From NCBI GenBank assembly GCA_031375105.1, contig JANMHJ010000047.1:1-64000 (forward strand): a stretch of DNA of 64,000 bases. The letters run 5' to 3'. Under the pieces are notes generated by a model. The model was not told the origin of the DNA and did no database searches. It was given only the letters and a program-made list of their open reading frames with translations. This DNA comes from JANMDU01 sp031375105 (GTDB taxonomy: Bacteria > Pseudomonadota > Gammaproteobacteria > Burkholderiales > Burkholderiaceae_C). A program made the position numbers and the translations under genes. Below are positions 43,985 to 51,098 of the stretch, one piece after another. Position 1 is the stretch's first letter. Every line of letters begins with the position of its first letter.

Positions 43985-44944
43985 ATGGCTGTCTACACCG
44001 AAGTTCCACTCCAAGAAGCACAAAGCCTGTTTGCCCAACTGGGTTTGGGCGAAGTCTCAGACCTCCAAGGCTGCTCTGGCGGCATTGAAAACACCAATTA
44101 TTTTGTGGATGCAGCCCAAGGCCGTTATGTGCTCACGCTGTTTGAGCGTTTAACGCATGAGCAACTGCCCTTTTATCTCTATCTGATGAAGCATTTGGCG
44201 CAGCGCGGTATTCCTGTGCCCGACCCGCAATCTGACAAAAATGGCGATATTTTGCTCACCGTGCTTGGCAAACCCGCCTGTGTGGTCAATCGCCTGCGCG
44301 GCAGCAGCGAGCTCGCCCCTAGCGCCGCACATTGCGCCACCGTGGGCGCGATGCTCGCGCGTATGCATGTGGCGGGAAGAGATTTCTCCCGTCATCAGCC
44401 CAATTTGCGCAGCCTGCCTTGGTGGAACGAGACAATTCCCGTCGTCTTGCCCTTCCTGAACGAAAACCAAAACCAGCTCATCAAAGCCGAGCTGGCTTAC
44501 CAAAACCACATCTCAAAGAGCAGCGGCTATGCTGCCCTGCCGCGCGGCCCGGTGCATGCCGATTTGTTTCGCGACAACGTGATGTTTGAAGGCACTGAGC
44601 TCACCGGTTTTTTTGATTTTTATTTCGCAGGCGTAGATAGCTTTTTGTTTGACATCGCCGTTTGCCTGAACGATTGGTGCATTGATCTGGCTACAGGCAT
44701 TCCCAACGAAGAACGCCAAAACGCCTTTTTGCAAGCCTATCAAACAGAGCGCCCCCTTGAGATGGCCGAGCGCCAACTCCTGCCCGCCATGCTTCGCGCA
44801 GGCGCGTTGCGCTTTTGGACATCGCGTTTGTGGGATTTTCACTTGCCGCGTGAAGCTAATCTGCTGCAAGCGCATGATCCGGCTCATTTTGAGCGCGTGC
44901 TGCTCGCACGCGTGAAATACAGCAGCCAAAGCCTTAGCGCGTGA
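43985..44944 (+). CDS. thrB: Homoserine kinase, aminoglycoside-phosphotransferase type
   Basis: This is a 319-aa cytoplasmic kinase making O-phosphohomoserine in threonine biosynthesis. It is of the APH/choline-kinase fold used by many proteobacteria rather than the GHMP type. The start MAVYTEVPLQEAQSLFAQLGLGE at ATG 43985 is canonical; the open frame extends upstream without a good start and overlaps polA. The fold's motifs are present: GIENTNYFVD (nucleotide loop), the catalytic loop VHADLFRDNVMF (H-x-D-x4-N) and GFFDFYFAG with the metal-binding Asp. It diverges from polA with about 50 bp between starts, so the promoters are back to back. Confidence 0.93.
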   Translation: MAVYTEVPLQEAQSLFAQLGLGEVSDLQGCSGGIENTNYFVDAAQGRYVLTLFERLTHEQLPFYLYLMKHLAQRGIPVPDPQSDKNGDILLTVLGKPACVVNRLRGSSELAPSAAHCATVGAMLARMHVAGRDFSRHQPNLRSLPWWNETIPVVLPFLNENQNQLIKAELAYQNHISKSSGYAALPRGPVHADLFRDNVMFEGTELTGFFDFYFAGVDSFLFDIAVCLNDWCIDLATGIPNEERQNAFLQAYQTERPLEMAERQLLPAMLRAGALRFWTSRLWDFHLPREANLLQAHDPAHFERVLLARVKYSSQSLSA

Positions 44945-45004
44945 ACAAGTTCACAACCCTCTATTGAACCGATGGCCGCAGTTGGCCTCAGAATCAGATC
45001 CTTC

Positions 45005-45805
45005 ATGAAACTCCAAATCCTCCCCGCCAGTACAGGCTTCACTTGGGTCAAACTCGGTGTGAAAACTTTCTTCAAGCAGCCCTTGGCCTTGGGTGGCCTG
45101 TTTTTCATGTTCATGGGCATCGTCTCCATCGCCTCCATCTTGCCCTTGATTGGGGGTGCATTGGCTTTGGCCATCGTGCCCGCGGCCACGCTGGGCCTGA
45201 TGGTGGCCACGCTGGAGGCATTGCGCGGGAAATTCCCTATGCCCTCGGTGCTGGCCACAGCATTTCGAGCTGGTAAACAGCGCATGCGAGCCATGCTTGT
45301 GTTGGGCGGCATGTATGCGATCGGATTTTTGCTTGTGATGGCATTCACCACGCTGTTTGACGGCGGGCAATTTGCCAAGCTCTACATCATGGGCGGCAAA
45401 TTAAGCCGTGAGATGCTGGAAGATAGTCAATTTCAAACCGCTGCTTTCATTGGCATGGGTTTGTATATTCCGCTTTCGCTGATGTTTTGGCATGCGCCTG
45501 CGCTGGTGCATTGGCATGGTGTCTCGCCCACCAAAGCGGTTTTTTTCAGCTTGATCGCTTGCATGAAGAATTTCTGGGCCTACACAGCCTATGGCTTGGG
45601 CTGGTTTGCGGTGTTTGCCGTTGGCGGCGTGGTCATCACCACCCTCTCAGTGTTGCTCGGCTCACCCGCCGTGGCTGCTGCGCTGATGGTGCCGATGGTG
45701 CTGACTGTGGCCGCGATGTTTTTCACCTCGGTGTATTTCACGTTTCGCGACAGCTTCGTGCATACCGAAGACACGCCCGCGGAACTGCATCCACCCGCCG
45801 CTTAA
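45005..45805 (+). CDS. BPSS1780-family integral membrane protein
   Basis: This is a 266-aa protein from ATG 45005. It has about six transmembrane helices, including ALGGLFFMFMGIVSIASILP, ALALAIVPAATLGLMVA, MLVLGGMYAIGFLLVMAF and VFAVGGVVITTLSVLL. The opening LQILPASTGFTWVKLGVKTFFKQPLAL is the signature of the BPSS1780 family of betaproteobacterial membrane proteins, whose function is unknown. It lies about 60 bp after thrB and about 45 bp before a FecR-domain gene, so the three may be co-transcribed. An upstream in-frame start at 44972 adds 11 residues without a ribosome site. Confidence 0.85.
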   Translation: MKLQILPASTGFTWVKLGVKTFFKQPLALGGLFFMFMGIVSIASILPLIGGALALAIVPAATLGLMVATLEALRGKFPMPSVLATAFRAGKQRMRAMLVLGGMYAIGFLLVMAFTTLFDGGQFAKLYIMGGKLSREMLEDSQFQTAAFIGMGLYIPLSLMFWHAPALVHWHGVSPTKAVFFSLIACMKNFWAYTAYGLGWFAVFAVGGVVITTLSVLLGSPAVAAALMVPMVLTVAAMFFTSVYFTFRDSFVHTEDTPAELHPPAA

Positions 45806-45849
45806 GATCGTAAGTGTTCTATCATGTCCGCTTAAACCTAGGAAAACCC

Positions 45850-46611
45850 ATGACACAACATAGCTTGCAAGGCCTCCAAGAGGCTGAAGTGCTTTGGTTT
45901 CAACGCCGCAGCTTCATCAGCGCCGCAGCCGCCTGGACAGCGATGGGTGGTTTTGGCGCTGCCCAGGCCCAGCAGCGCAGCAATGTGGTGGAGCTGATGG
46001 GCGATGCGCAAGTCAACGGCAGCCGCCTCACAGCGCAAACCATTGTGCAAACCGGAGACCGCATTGAAACCGGCCCCGGCTCTAATTTGATTTTTGTCGT
46101 AGGCAATGCCTCCTTCCAAGTGCGCCAAAATTCCCGCTTCACGGTGGAGCGTGGTGCTACGCTCAACGCCGTGAGCGTGCTGCGCTTGCTCACCGGCGCT
46201 GTGGCCAGCGTCTGGGGCAAGGGAAGCAATCGCCAAATCGTCACGCCCACGCTCACCGCCGGTATTCGCGGCACAGGCGTTTACACCGAAGTGCGCCCTG
46301 CACAAAACTTCCGCAGCTATTTCTGCAATTGCTACGGCACGGTGGACATGGCCGCCGGCCCAGATCGCGCTTTGAGCCGCGCCGATTACCACCAAGCCTT
46401 CTGGGGCGAAGTCGCTCCCGTCAACGGCCGCATGCTCACACCCGCAGGCGCGATCAACCACACCGACGAAGAGCTAGAAGTGCTGGCTCGCCTGATTGAC
46501 CAACGCACCAACTGGCAGATCATGGGCAAAAAAGGCCCGAAAGACGGTAAAGGCTATATGGACGAATCGCCTAACAACGTTCATCCAGCCACAGCGCCCG
46601 CCACGCGCTAA
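45850..46611 (+). CDS. FecR-domain exported protein
   Basis: This is a 253-aa protein from ATG 45850, with AGGAAAACCC upstream. A twin-arginine-like leader (WFQRRSFISAAAAW, ending FGAAQAQ) indicates export. Residues about 50-160 form a FecR domain (VVELMGDAQVNGSRL, IVQTGDRIETGPGSNLIFVVG, TPTLTAGIRGTGVYTEV). The C-terminal part has two cysteines in YFCNCYGTV. No sigma factor or TonB receptor is nearby, so it is not a classical FecR anti-sigma regulator. It belongs to the exported FecR-domain proteins of unknown role, as does the N-terminus of the protein at 35973. A strong terminator follows. Confidence 0.8.
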   Translation: MTQHSLQGLQEAEVLWFQRRSFISAAAAWTAMGGFGAAQAQQRSNVVELMGDAQVNGSRLTAQTIVQTGDRIETGPGSNLIFVVGNASFQVRQNSRFTVERGATLNAVSVLRLLTGAVASVWGKGSNRQIVTPTLTAGIRGTGVYTEVRPAQNFRSYFCNCYGTVDMAAGPDRALSRADYHQAFWGEVAPVNGRMLTPAGAINHTDEELEVLARLIDQRTNWQIMGKKGPKDGKGYMDESPNNVHPATAPATR

Positions 46612-46653
46612 GCGCTCGATCAGCCCGGGCTACGGGTAATTCCCCTGCGCAGC

Positions 46654-46685
46654 AGCCCGCCAGATTCGCGCTGGCGGGCTTTTTT
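46654..46685 (+). terminator. Intrinsic terminator after the FecR-domain gene
   Basis: A perfect 10-bp stem (AGCCCGCCAG and CTGGCGGGCT, 7-nt loop) is followed by six T. It separates the FecR gene from ggt. Confidence 0.92.
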
Positions 46686-46726
46686 GTTTAGACTGGCGTT
46701 TGAAGAACAATTCCTTGGAGCCACTC

Positions 46727-48589
46727 ATGACCATCCTTCGCCGCAGTTTCACCCTCTCCACGCTGGCCAGCGCCGCCCTACTCGCCGCCTGTGCCTCAGC
46801 GCCCACCAATTTTGCCTACCAGCCCTTCCAGCAGCCCGAAGGCGCTTCGGGCATCACTGACAAGCCAGGCTGGGCCACCTCCAAATTCGCCGTTGCCGCA
46901 GCCAACCCACTCGCCACAGATGCAGGCTATCAAGTGCTCAAAGCAGGCGGCAGCGCAGTCGATGCCGCGATTGCCGTGCAACTCGTGCTCGGCTTGGTCG
47001 AGCCGCAATCCAGCGGCATCGCCGGCGGCGCATTTTTGCTGCATCACGATGGCAAGAAAACCGAGGCCTTTGATGGCCGCGAAACTGCGCCCGCTGGCGT
47101 GGACGAAAACCTCTTCATGAAAGACGGCAAACCTTTGGCCTTTTATGAAGGCGTGGTCGGCGGCCGTTCAGTCGGCGTGCCCGGTACGATGCGCATGCTG
47201 GAGATGGCTCATAAGCAGCATGGCAAGCTGCCTTGGGCGAAATTGTTTGAGCCTGCCATTGCTTTGGCCGAAGGCGGCTTTAAGGTGAGCCCGCGCCTGA
47301 ACACACTGGTCAAAGCAGATGCACATCTGGCGAAAGATCCTGTCGCCAAAGCCTACTTTTACAAACCAGATGGTGACCCACGCGATGTGGGCTTCAACGT
47401 GCGCAACCAAGCCTATGCCGATGTCTTGAAGGCTCTGGCCGCACAAGGCAGCAAAGCCATGCACGAAGGCCCGATTGCACAAGCCATCGTCAATAAAGTC
47501 CAAGGCCATAAAGACAATCCCGGCAAGCTGACCATGGCCGACATGGCCGGCTACCAGCCAAAGAAACGTGATCCGATTTGCATGGATTACAAAGCCTCCA
47601 CCAACAAAGACTACATGATCTGCGGCATGCCGCCCCCATCATCCGGCATGATCGCCGTCGGCCAAATCCTCGGCACGCTGGCGCAAACCAATGCAGGCAA
47701 CATTCAGCTCGAGCCCGATGGCCTGCCCGGCCCCGGTTGGCTGCATCTCTATACCGAGGCCGCTCGCCTCACGTTTGCAGATCGCGCCCAGTTCCTCGGT
47801 GATCCAGATTTCGTACCCGCACCCGATGGCAAGATCGGCGGTAACTGGAATGCCATGCTCGCCCCGGCTTACCTTGCTGAGCGCGCCAAGCTCATCACCG
47901 GCACCAGCATGAAAGGCGATGCCAAGCCCGGCAACCCCGCTGGCGTGAGATCTGCCTTTGGCAAAGGCGCAGATCAACCTGAATACGGCACCAGCCACAT
48001 CTCCATCATTGATGGCTACGGTAACGCTCTGTCGATGACCACCACGATTGAAGATGCCTTTGGCGCGCGCCAAATGGTCAACCCGAGCAATCCAGAGTCA
48101 GGCGGCGGCTTCTTGCTCAACAACGAGTTGACCGATTTCAATTACGCGCCCAACAACGCCGCAGGCCAGCCCACCGCCAACCGCGTGCAGAGTGGCAAGC
48201 GCCCCCGCAGCTCGATGAGCCCCACCATCATTTTCGACAAAGCCGATGGCAAAGTCGTGATGACTGGCGGCAGCCCCGGCGGCGCTTTGATCATTCACTA
48301 CACCGCCAAAACCGCCTACGGCATGCTCAACTGGGGCTTAAATGCCCAGCAAGCGATCAACCTGCCCAATTTCGGCGCAGCAGGTGCGCCCACCTTGCTA
48401 GAGGAAAACCGCTTCCCCAAAGCCACCGTGGATGCCCTCAAAGCACGCGGCCACGACGCACGCGAGCAAGCTATGACCAGCGGCCTCCAAGCCATTGGCC
48501 GCGCCAATCTCAACCCCGCCTCCGGCGGCGGCTCGGGCTGGTTTGGCGGCGCAGATCCACGTCGCGAGGGTGTCGTGCGCGGAGATTAA
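46727..48589 (+). CDS. ggt: Gamma-glutamyltranspeptidase (lipoprotein-type leader)
   Basis: Ggt (620 aa from ATG 46727, TTGGAG upstream) cleaves and transfers the gamma-glutamyl group of glutathione and related compounds, typically in the periplasm. The leader ends LLAACAS, a possible lipobox. Large-subunit features include NPLATDAGYQVLKAGGSAVDAAIA and the GGRSVGVPG region. The autoprocessing and catalytic Thr begins the small subunit at T in EYGTSHISIID. Downstream are the PRSSMSPTI and GGSPGGA substrate-site motifs. The last 17 codons and the terminator are duplicated at 55110-55253, beyond the accessory island, with only synonymous changes. Confidence 0.94.
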   Translation: MTILRRSFTLSTLASAALLAACASAPTNFAYQPFQQPEGASGITDKPGWATSKFAVAAANPLATDAGYQVLKAGGSAVDAAIAVQLVLGLVEPQSSGIAGGAFLLHHDGKKTEAFDGRETAPAGVDENLFMKDGKPLAFYEGVVGGRSVGVPGTMRMLEMAHKQHGKLPWAKLFEPAIALAEGGFKVSPRLNTLVKADAHLAKDPVAKAYFYKPDGDPRDVGFNVRNQAYADVLKALAAQGSKAMHEGPIAQAIVNKVQGHKDNPGKLTMADMAGYQPKKRDPICMDYKASTNKDYMICGMPPPSSGMIAVGQILGTLAQTNAGNIQLEPDGLPGPGWLHLYTEAARLTFADRAQFLGDPDFVPAPDGKIGGNWNAMLAPAYLAERAKLITGTSMKGDAKPGNPAGVRSAFGKGADQPEYGTSHISIIDGYGNALSMTTTIEDAFGARQMVNPSNPESGGGFLLNNELTDFNYAPNNAAGQPTANRVQSGKRPRSSMSPTIIFDKADGKVVMTGGSPGGALIIHYTAKTAYGMLNWGLNAQQAINLPNFGAAGAPTLLEENRFPKATVDALKARGHDAREQAMTSGLQAIGRANLNPASGGGSGWFGGADPRREGVVRGD

Positions 48590-48679
48590 TTTTCTGGCTG
48601 TTTTTATAATGATTTAAGCCGGTAGCCGGCATAAATGAAGCGCGGGGTGCTATCTATTTGGTAGTACCCCGTTTTTATT
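48536..48679 (+). repeat. Island-flanking direct repeat, left copy (ggt 3' end plus terminator)
   Basis: This about 144-bp stretch matches 55110-55253 with about 11 differences, including an identical run of about 52 nt. It covers the last 17 ggt codons, the stop, and the dispersed-repeat terminator. It marks the left end of the accessory island. Confidence 0.9.
48613..48676 (+). terminator. ggt terminator formed by dispersed-repeat copy 11
   Basis: The stem CGGGGTGCTA (48643-48652) pairs with TAGTACCCCG (48662-48671), followed by five T. The stretch from TAGCCGGCATAAATGAAGCG onward is a version of the dispersed repeat whose hairpin has become a GC-strengthened terminator. Confidence 0.85.
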
Positions 48680-48813
48680 ACCGATGGTTATTGGGGGATT
48701 ACCAAAGCACTAACTTGATGGAAGTATTAGCCAGATTTTTAAAGCACACAAATACCCTCTAGCGCTGCCATGTAGCTGATCGATATCCAGCATTTTCGCT
48801 GATGCTTGAGCAT

Positions 48814-49479
48814 TTATAGTAACCAATGCAAGGCATGCGCAGCTATCGTTACTCGGATATCTTTGGTTTTTGTAAACGCAATAGAAAGAACCAAGCCAGC
48901 AAAAATTGCTGACGCAGTGTTAGAGATGCCAGTCCCAATGTGAATGATGCCAAAACTTATTGTCGAAATCAGTATGAAAGCGATCATCTGCCATTTCGGC
49001 AGAATGTATTTTCCAACTGCGTGACTAAGTAGGCCACGATACACAACCTCCTCAACAACTGCAGCGGTAGCAGCAAAGTACACCATCACCAAAAATCTTA
49101 GCATCTGTTGGTTTGGAATTTTCGATGCGTAGCTGTAAAGTGCTTTGAAATTGTCTGGGTATGCAATTGCTACTTTATCACCCAAAAAACTCCCGATTTT
49201 TGTGGCAATAATCAAGCATAGATATGTGATCAGCACACAGAAAAGGAATTCTCCCGTTGATCGGTTGCCAACTCTTTTGTGGCCGAACCCAAAACTGGGA
49301 AGAGACAGCATGCCAAGTGACTTAGCAACTACAAATGGAAAAACCACAAAGCAAAAAAAATCTGCAATCCAAAATGCACTCCCGTCAAGCAATGGCAGCC
49401 AAATTAACTTGGAGAAGACAAGCGCAGTGTAAGCGGAGACAGCAAATGCAAATCTGTGGTCGTAAACAAAATTCATCAT
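48814..49479 (-). CDS. CPBP-family intramembrane metalloprotease (Abi/CAAX protease-like), island
   Basis: This is a membrane protein of about 221 aa with six or more helices. The family's catalytic signatures are present: EEVVYRGLL (E-E-x3-R) and FGIIHIGTG (F-x3-H), with a later NTASAIFAG. CPBP proteases process prenylated proteins in eukaryotes. In bacteria many sit in bacteriocin clusters as immunity or maturation proteins. The ATG at 49479 has no clear ribosome site; a TTG at 49518 is in frame but lies inside a 29-nt palindrome. It is the last gene of the minus-strand island operon, right after the double-glycine precursor, which makes immunity or processing of that peptide the most plausible role. 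Confidence 0.8.
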   Translation of the reverse strand: MMNFVYDHRFAFAVSAYTALVFSKLIWLPLLDGSAFWIADFFCFVVFPFVVAKSLGMLSLPSFGFGHKRVGNRSTGEFLFCVLITYLCLIIATKIGSFLGDKVAIAYPDNFKALYSYASKIPNQQMLRFLVMVYFAATAAVVEEVVYRGLLSHAVGKYILPKWQMIAFILISTISFGIIHIGTGISNTASAIFAGLVLSIAFTKTKDIRVTIAAHALHWLL

Positions 49480-49491
49480 AAATTTATCAAC

Positions 49492-49520
49492 GTTTGGTCG
49501 ATCAAATTGATCGACCAAAC
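49492..49520. promoter_or_regulatory. 29-nt perfect palindrome between precursor and CPBP genes
   Basis: GTTTGGTCGATCAA and its exact inverted copy are separated by a single base. It starts 9 nt after the precursor stop. On the coding (minus) strand no T-run follows, so it should act as an mRNA-stabilising or attenuating hairpin, or as an operator, rather than a full terminator. Confidence 0.85.
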
Positions 49521-49528
49521 CTCAATTT

Positions 49529-49933
49529 TTAAGCAGAATCTCCGTGGTCAGACCAACCACCCGCATACGTGCCGTCACCAAAATAACCTCCTGCATCTCC
49601 TCGGAGAATGCCGCCCGGCACTTGCCCCGGGGGATTCGCAGGTTGTGGATTCAGATCTTGCATGAACTGTGTAACACTACGAGCCAAACCTTCCAAAAAA
49701 TCGGTTAACAAGCCTGCAACTTGTGTATCGGGTCCGTACGCGGCTGCATCACACATTCCACCAGTATCCCCATTGTCACAGCCTTGCGCATCACAGCCTC
49801 CATCGCCACCTCCATCGCCGCCGCCATCATCACCTCCGCCAACATACTTGAACTCCGAAGGATCGATCTCCCGATACCCCCAGTAATGCGTGGTGGTTTG
49901 TACTTGTGCGTTTTGTGTTTCTTTAGCACTCAT
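49529..49933 (-). CDS. Double-glycine-leader precursor peptide, Asp/Gly/Cys-rich (novel exported peptide)
   Basis: This is a 134-aa precursor with a strong ribosome site (TAGGAGAG) before ATG 49933. Residues 1-34 fit the double-glycine leader consensus position by position: I23 (-12), D24 (-11), E27 (-8), F28 (-7), V31 (-4), G33-G34 (-2,-1). The predicted core is 100 residues. It opens with an acidic Gly-Asp repeat (DDGGGDGGGDGGCD) and three cysteines (C47, C52, C61), then an amphipathic stretch (TQVAGLLTDFLEGLARSVTQFM), a Pro-rich hinge and an aromatic/Gly/Asp tail (GGYFGDGTYAGGWSDHGDS). Upstream in the same operon are a C39-peptidase exporter and a 2OG-Fe(II) oxygenase. A bacteriocin, microcin or signalling peptide is plausible. 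I recognise no known family. Confidence 0.75.
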   Translation of the reverse strand: MSAKETQNAQVQTTTHYWGYREIDPSEFKYVGGGDDGGGDGGGDGGCDAQGCDNGDTGGMCDAAAYGPDTQVAGLLTDFLEGLARSVTQFMQDLNPQPANPPGQVPGGILRGDAGGYFGDGTYAGGWSDHGDSA

Positions 49934-49973
49934 GGTTACTCTCCTAAATATACCTCTGATCGAGGCGGATTGG

Positions 49974-50510
49974 CTAGATGCAGAACCCTTCTGAATCTAG
50001 CATTCTCAAGCTTTGCGCGTGGCGCGCTAGGCTTGGGAATTCTTGCAAGACGCGCTGCTCTAGGAGATTGGCGCACTCCAGTGTGAGCAGGTCTTGGTAA
50101 AACTGTGTTTGAGCTTCATTACCGCTTTGGGCGAAGGCACTGATTTCTGGTGGCATTTGCTTGCTGCGGAGCGCAGCCTCAAACAGCTTGGGGCGCGGCA
50201 GCTCGCAGAATGCAAAGGCAAGCGCTTCGGCTTCTTTCCCAATCAACTTCGCTACTTCATTGCGTTTCGTCTTCTCAATCGTGACGGGCTTGAACGATCT
50301 CGTGCCGTATACCGAATGAAAGAGGCCTGCGGTGCAAACATACTCAGGTTGCTTGGCTCTTTGCAGAATGTCATGCACACCGCTCAGATGACTCCACAGC
50401 GTGTGGCCACTGTGGACTTGTTTGTCTGCGCTATGGGCAAGCAGGTAAGCTTTGTAGTCTGCAAATGAATTCGGCGCATGCAGTTGGCCTTGGTGTGTTT
50501 CACTGCACAT
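49974..50510 (-). CDS. DUF6817 protein (HD-like), island
   Basis: This is 178 aa from ATG 50510, with GGAG upstream; its start overlaps the oxygenase 3' end by 11 nt. The region HSGHTLWSHLSGVHDILQ followed by YVCTAGLFHSVYG carries the spaced His residues of the DUF6817 family, an HD-phosphohydrolase-like fold with a probable metal site. The C-terminal half is helical, with three cysteines. The family has no defined reaction that I know of, and genes for it are known to me next to 2OG-Fe(II) oxygenases. Coupling with the oxygenase suggests a joint role, perhaps a second modification step or regulation of peptide maturation. The longer upstream frame only mirrors the oxygenase gene. Confidence 0.7.
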   Translation of the reverse strand: MCSETHQGQLHAPNSFADYKAYLLAHSADKQVHSGHTLWSHLSGVHDILQRAKQPEYVCTAGLFHSVYGTRSFKPVTIEKTKRNEVAKLIGKEAEALAFAFCELPRPKLFEAALRSKQMPPEISAFAQSGNEAQTQFYQDLLTLECANLLEQRVLQEFPSLARHAQSLRMLDSEGFCI

Positions 50511-51081
50511 CTTGCGTGGCTCCCAGTGCAGTGGTCTTGAACATGAGGGTGACGCGCATGGCGGGGCAGATACGGCTGAGGCCTCTAGCGGCATGCACGA
50601 TGCGGCCATCAAACACGGTGATGCGGCCTGGCTTGGGCAGGATGGCGTGGGCGATATCGCCGAAATCGTTGAGAAACACTGTCTCACCTGCCCATTCAGG
50701 CCGCCACATGGGATTGATGTAGCAAATGGTGGTGTAGTTGCCCGGTGTGCGGCTGTCTACATGCGGGTAGCCTTCGATGCCGAAGGTGTGGGCGTTGGCG
50801 TAGCAGCGCACCAAGGAATGATCGGGCAAGACATCTTTCTTGAGCTGAAGCCACAGATCACGGATCGGGCCATGGGCTTCGTGGTTGAGCAAGATGTGTT
50901 CGCTGCTCTCTTGATTAGTGCGAGGTGTGCGCAAGAAATCATGATTCCAGTGGCTGAAGGGCACTTTGTCTTTATCGGATTGCCAGCCATACGTCCACAG
51001 CACATTCGCTTGGAAATAATCTTGTAAGGCTTTCATCAGATCTGGGCTGACGTAATCGTCTTTCTTTTGGAATCGCTCCAT
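50500..51081 (-). CDS. 2OG-Fe(II) oxygenase (prolyl-4-hydroxylase-like), island
   Basis: This is 193 aa from ATG 51081, preceded by AAGGAGAAAAACC. It is a non-haem iron dioxygenase: the facial triad is H107-x-D109 (GYPHVDSR) and H163 (GRIVHAARGLS), with R176 (AMRVTLMF) as the 2-oxoglutarate anchor. ETVFLND and KPGRITVFDG are typical core strands of prolyl-hydroxylase-type members. Such enzymes hydroxylate Pro, Asn, Asp or His side chains. In an operon with a double-glycine precursor rich in Asp, Asn and Pro, the precursor is the natural candidate substrate. That is inference. The gene starts about 18 nt after the exporter stop. Confidence 0.85.
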   Translation of the reverse strand: MERFQKKDDYVSPDLMKALQDYFQANVLWTYGWQSDKDKVPFSHWNHDFLRTPRTNQESSEHILLNHEAHGPIRDLWLQLKKDVLPDHSLVRCYANAHTFGIEGYPHVDSRTPGNYTTICYINPMWRPEWAGETVFLNDFGDIAHAILPKPGRITVFDGRIVHAARGLSRICPAMRVTLMFKTTALGATQDVQ

Positions 51082-51098
51082 GGTTTTTCTCCTTTTGA

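Noticed and set aside
50511..50687. 59-residue N-terminal extension of the DUF6817 protein
   Set aside because: It is an out-of-frame reading of the oxygenase gene, rich in Cys, Pro and Ser; a ribosome site and ATG at 50510 give a normal family start.
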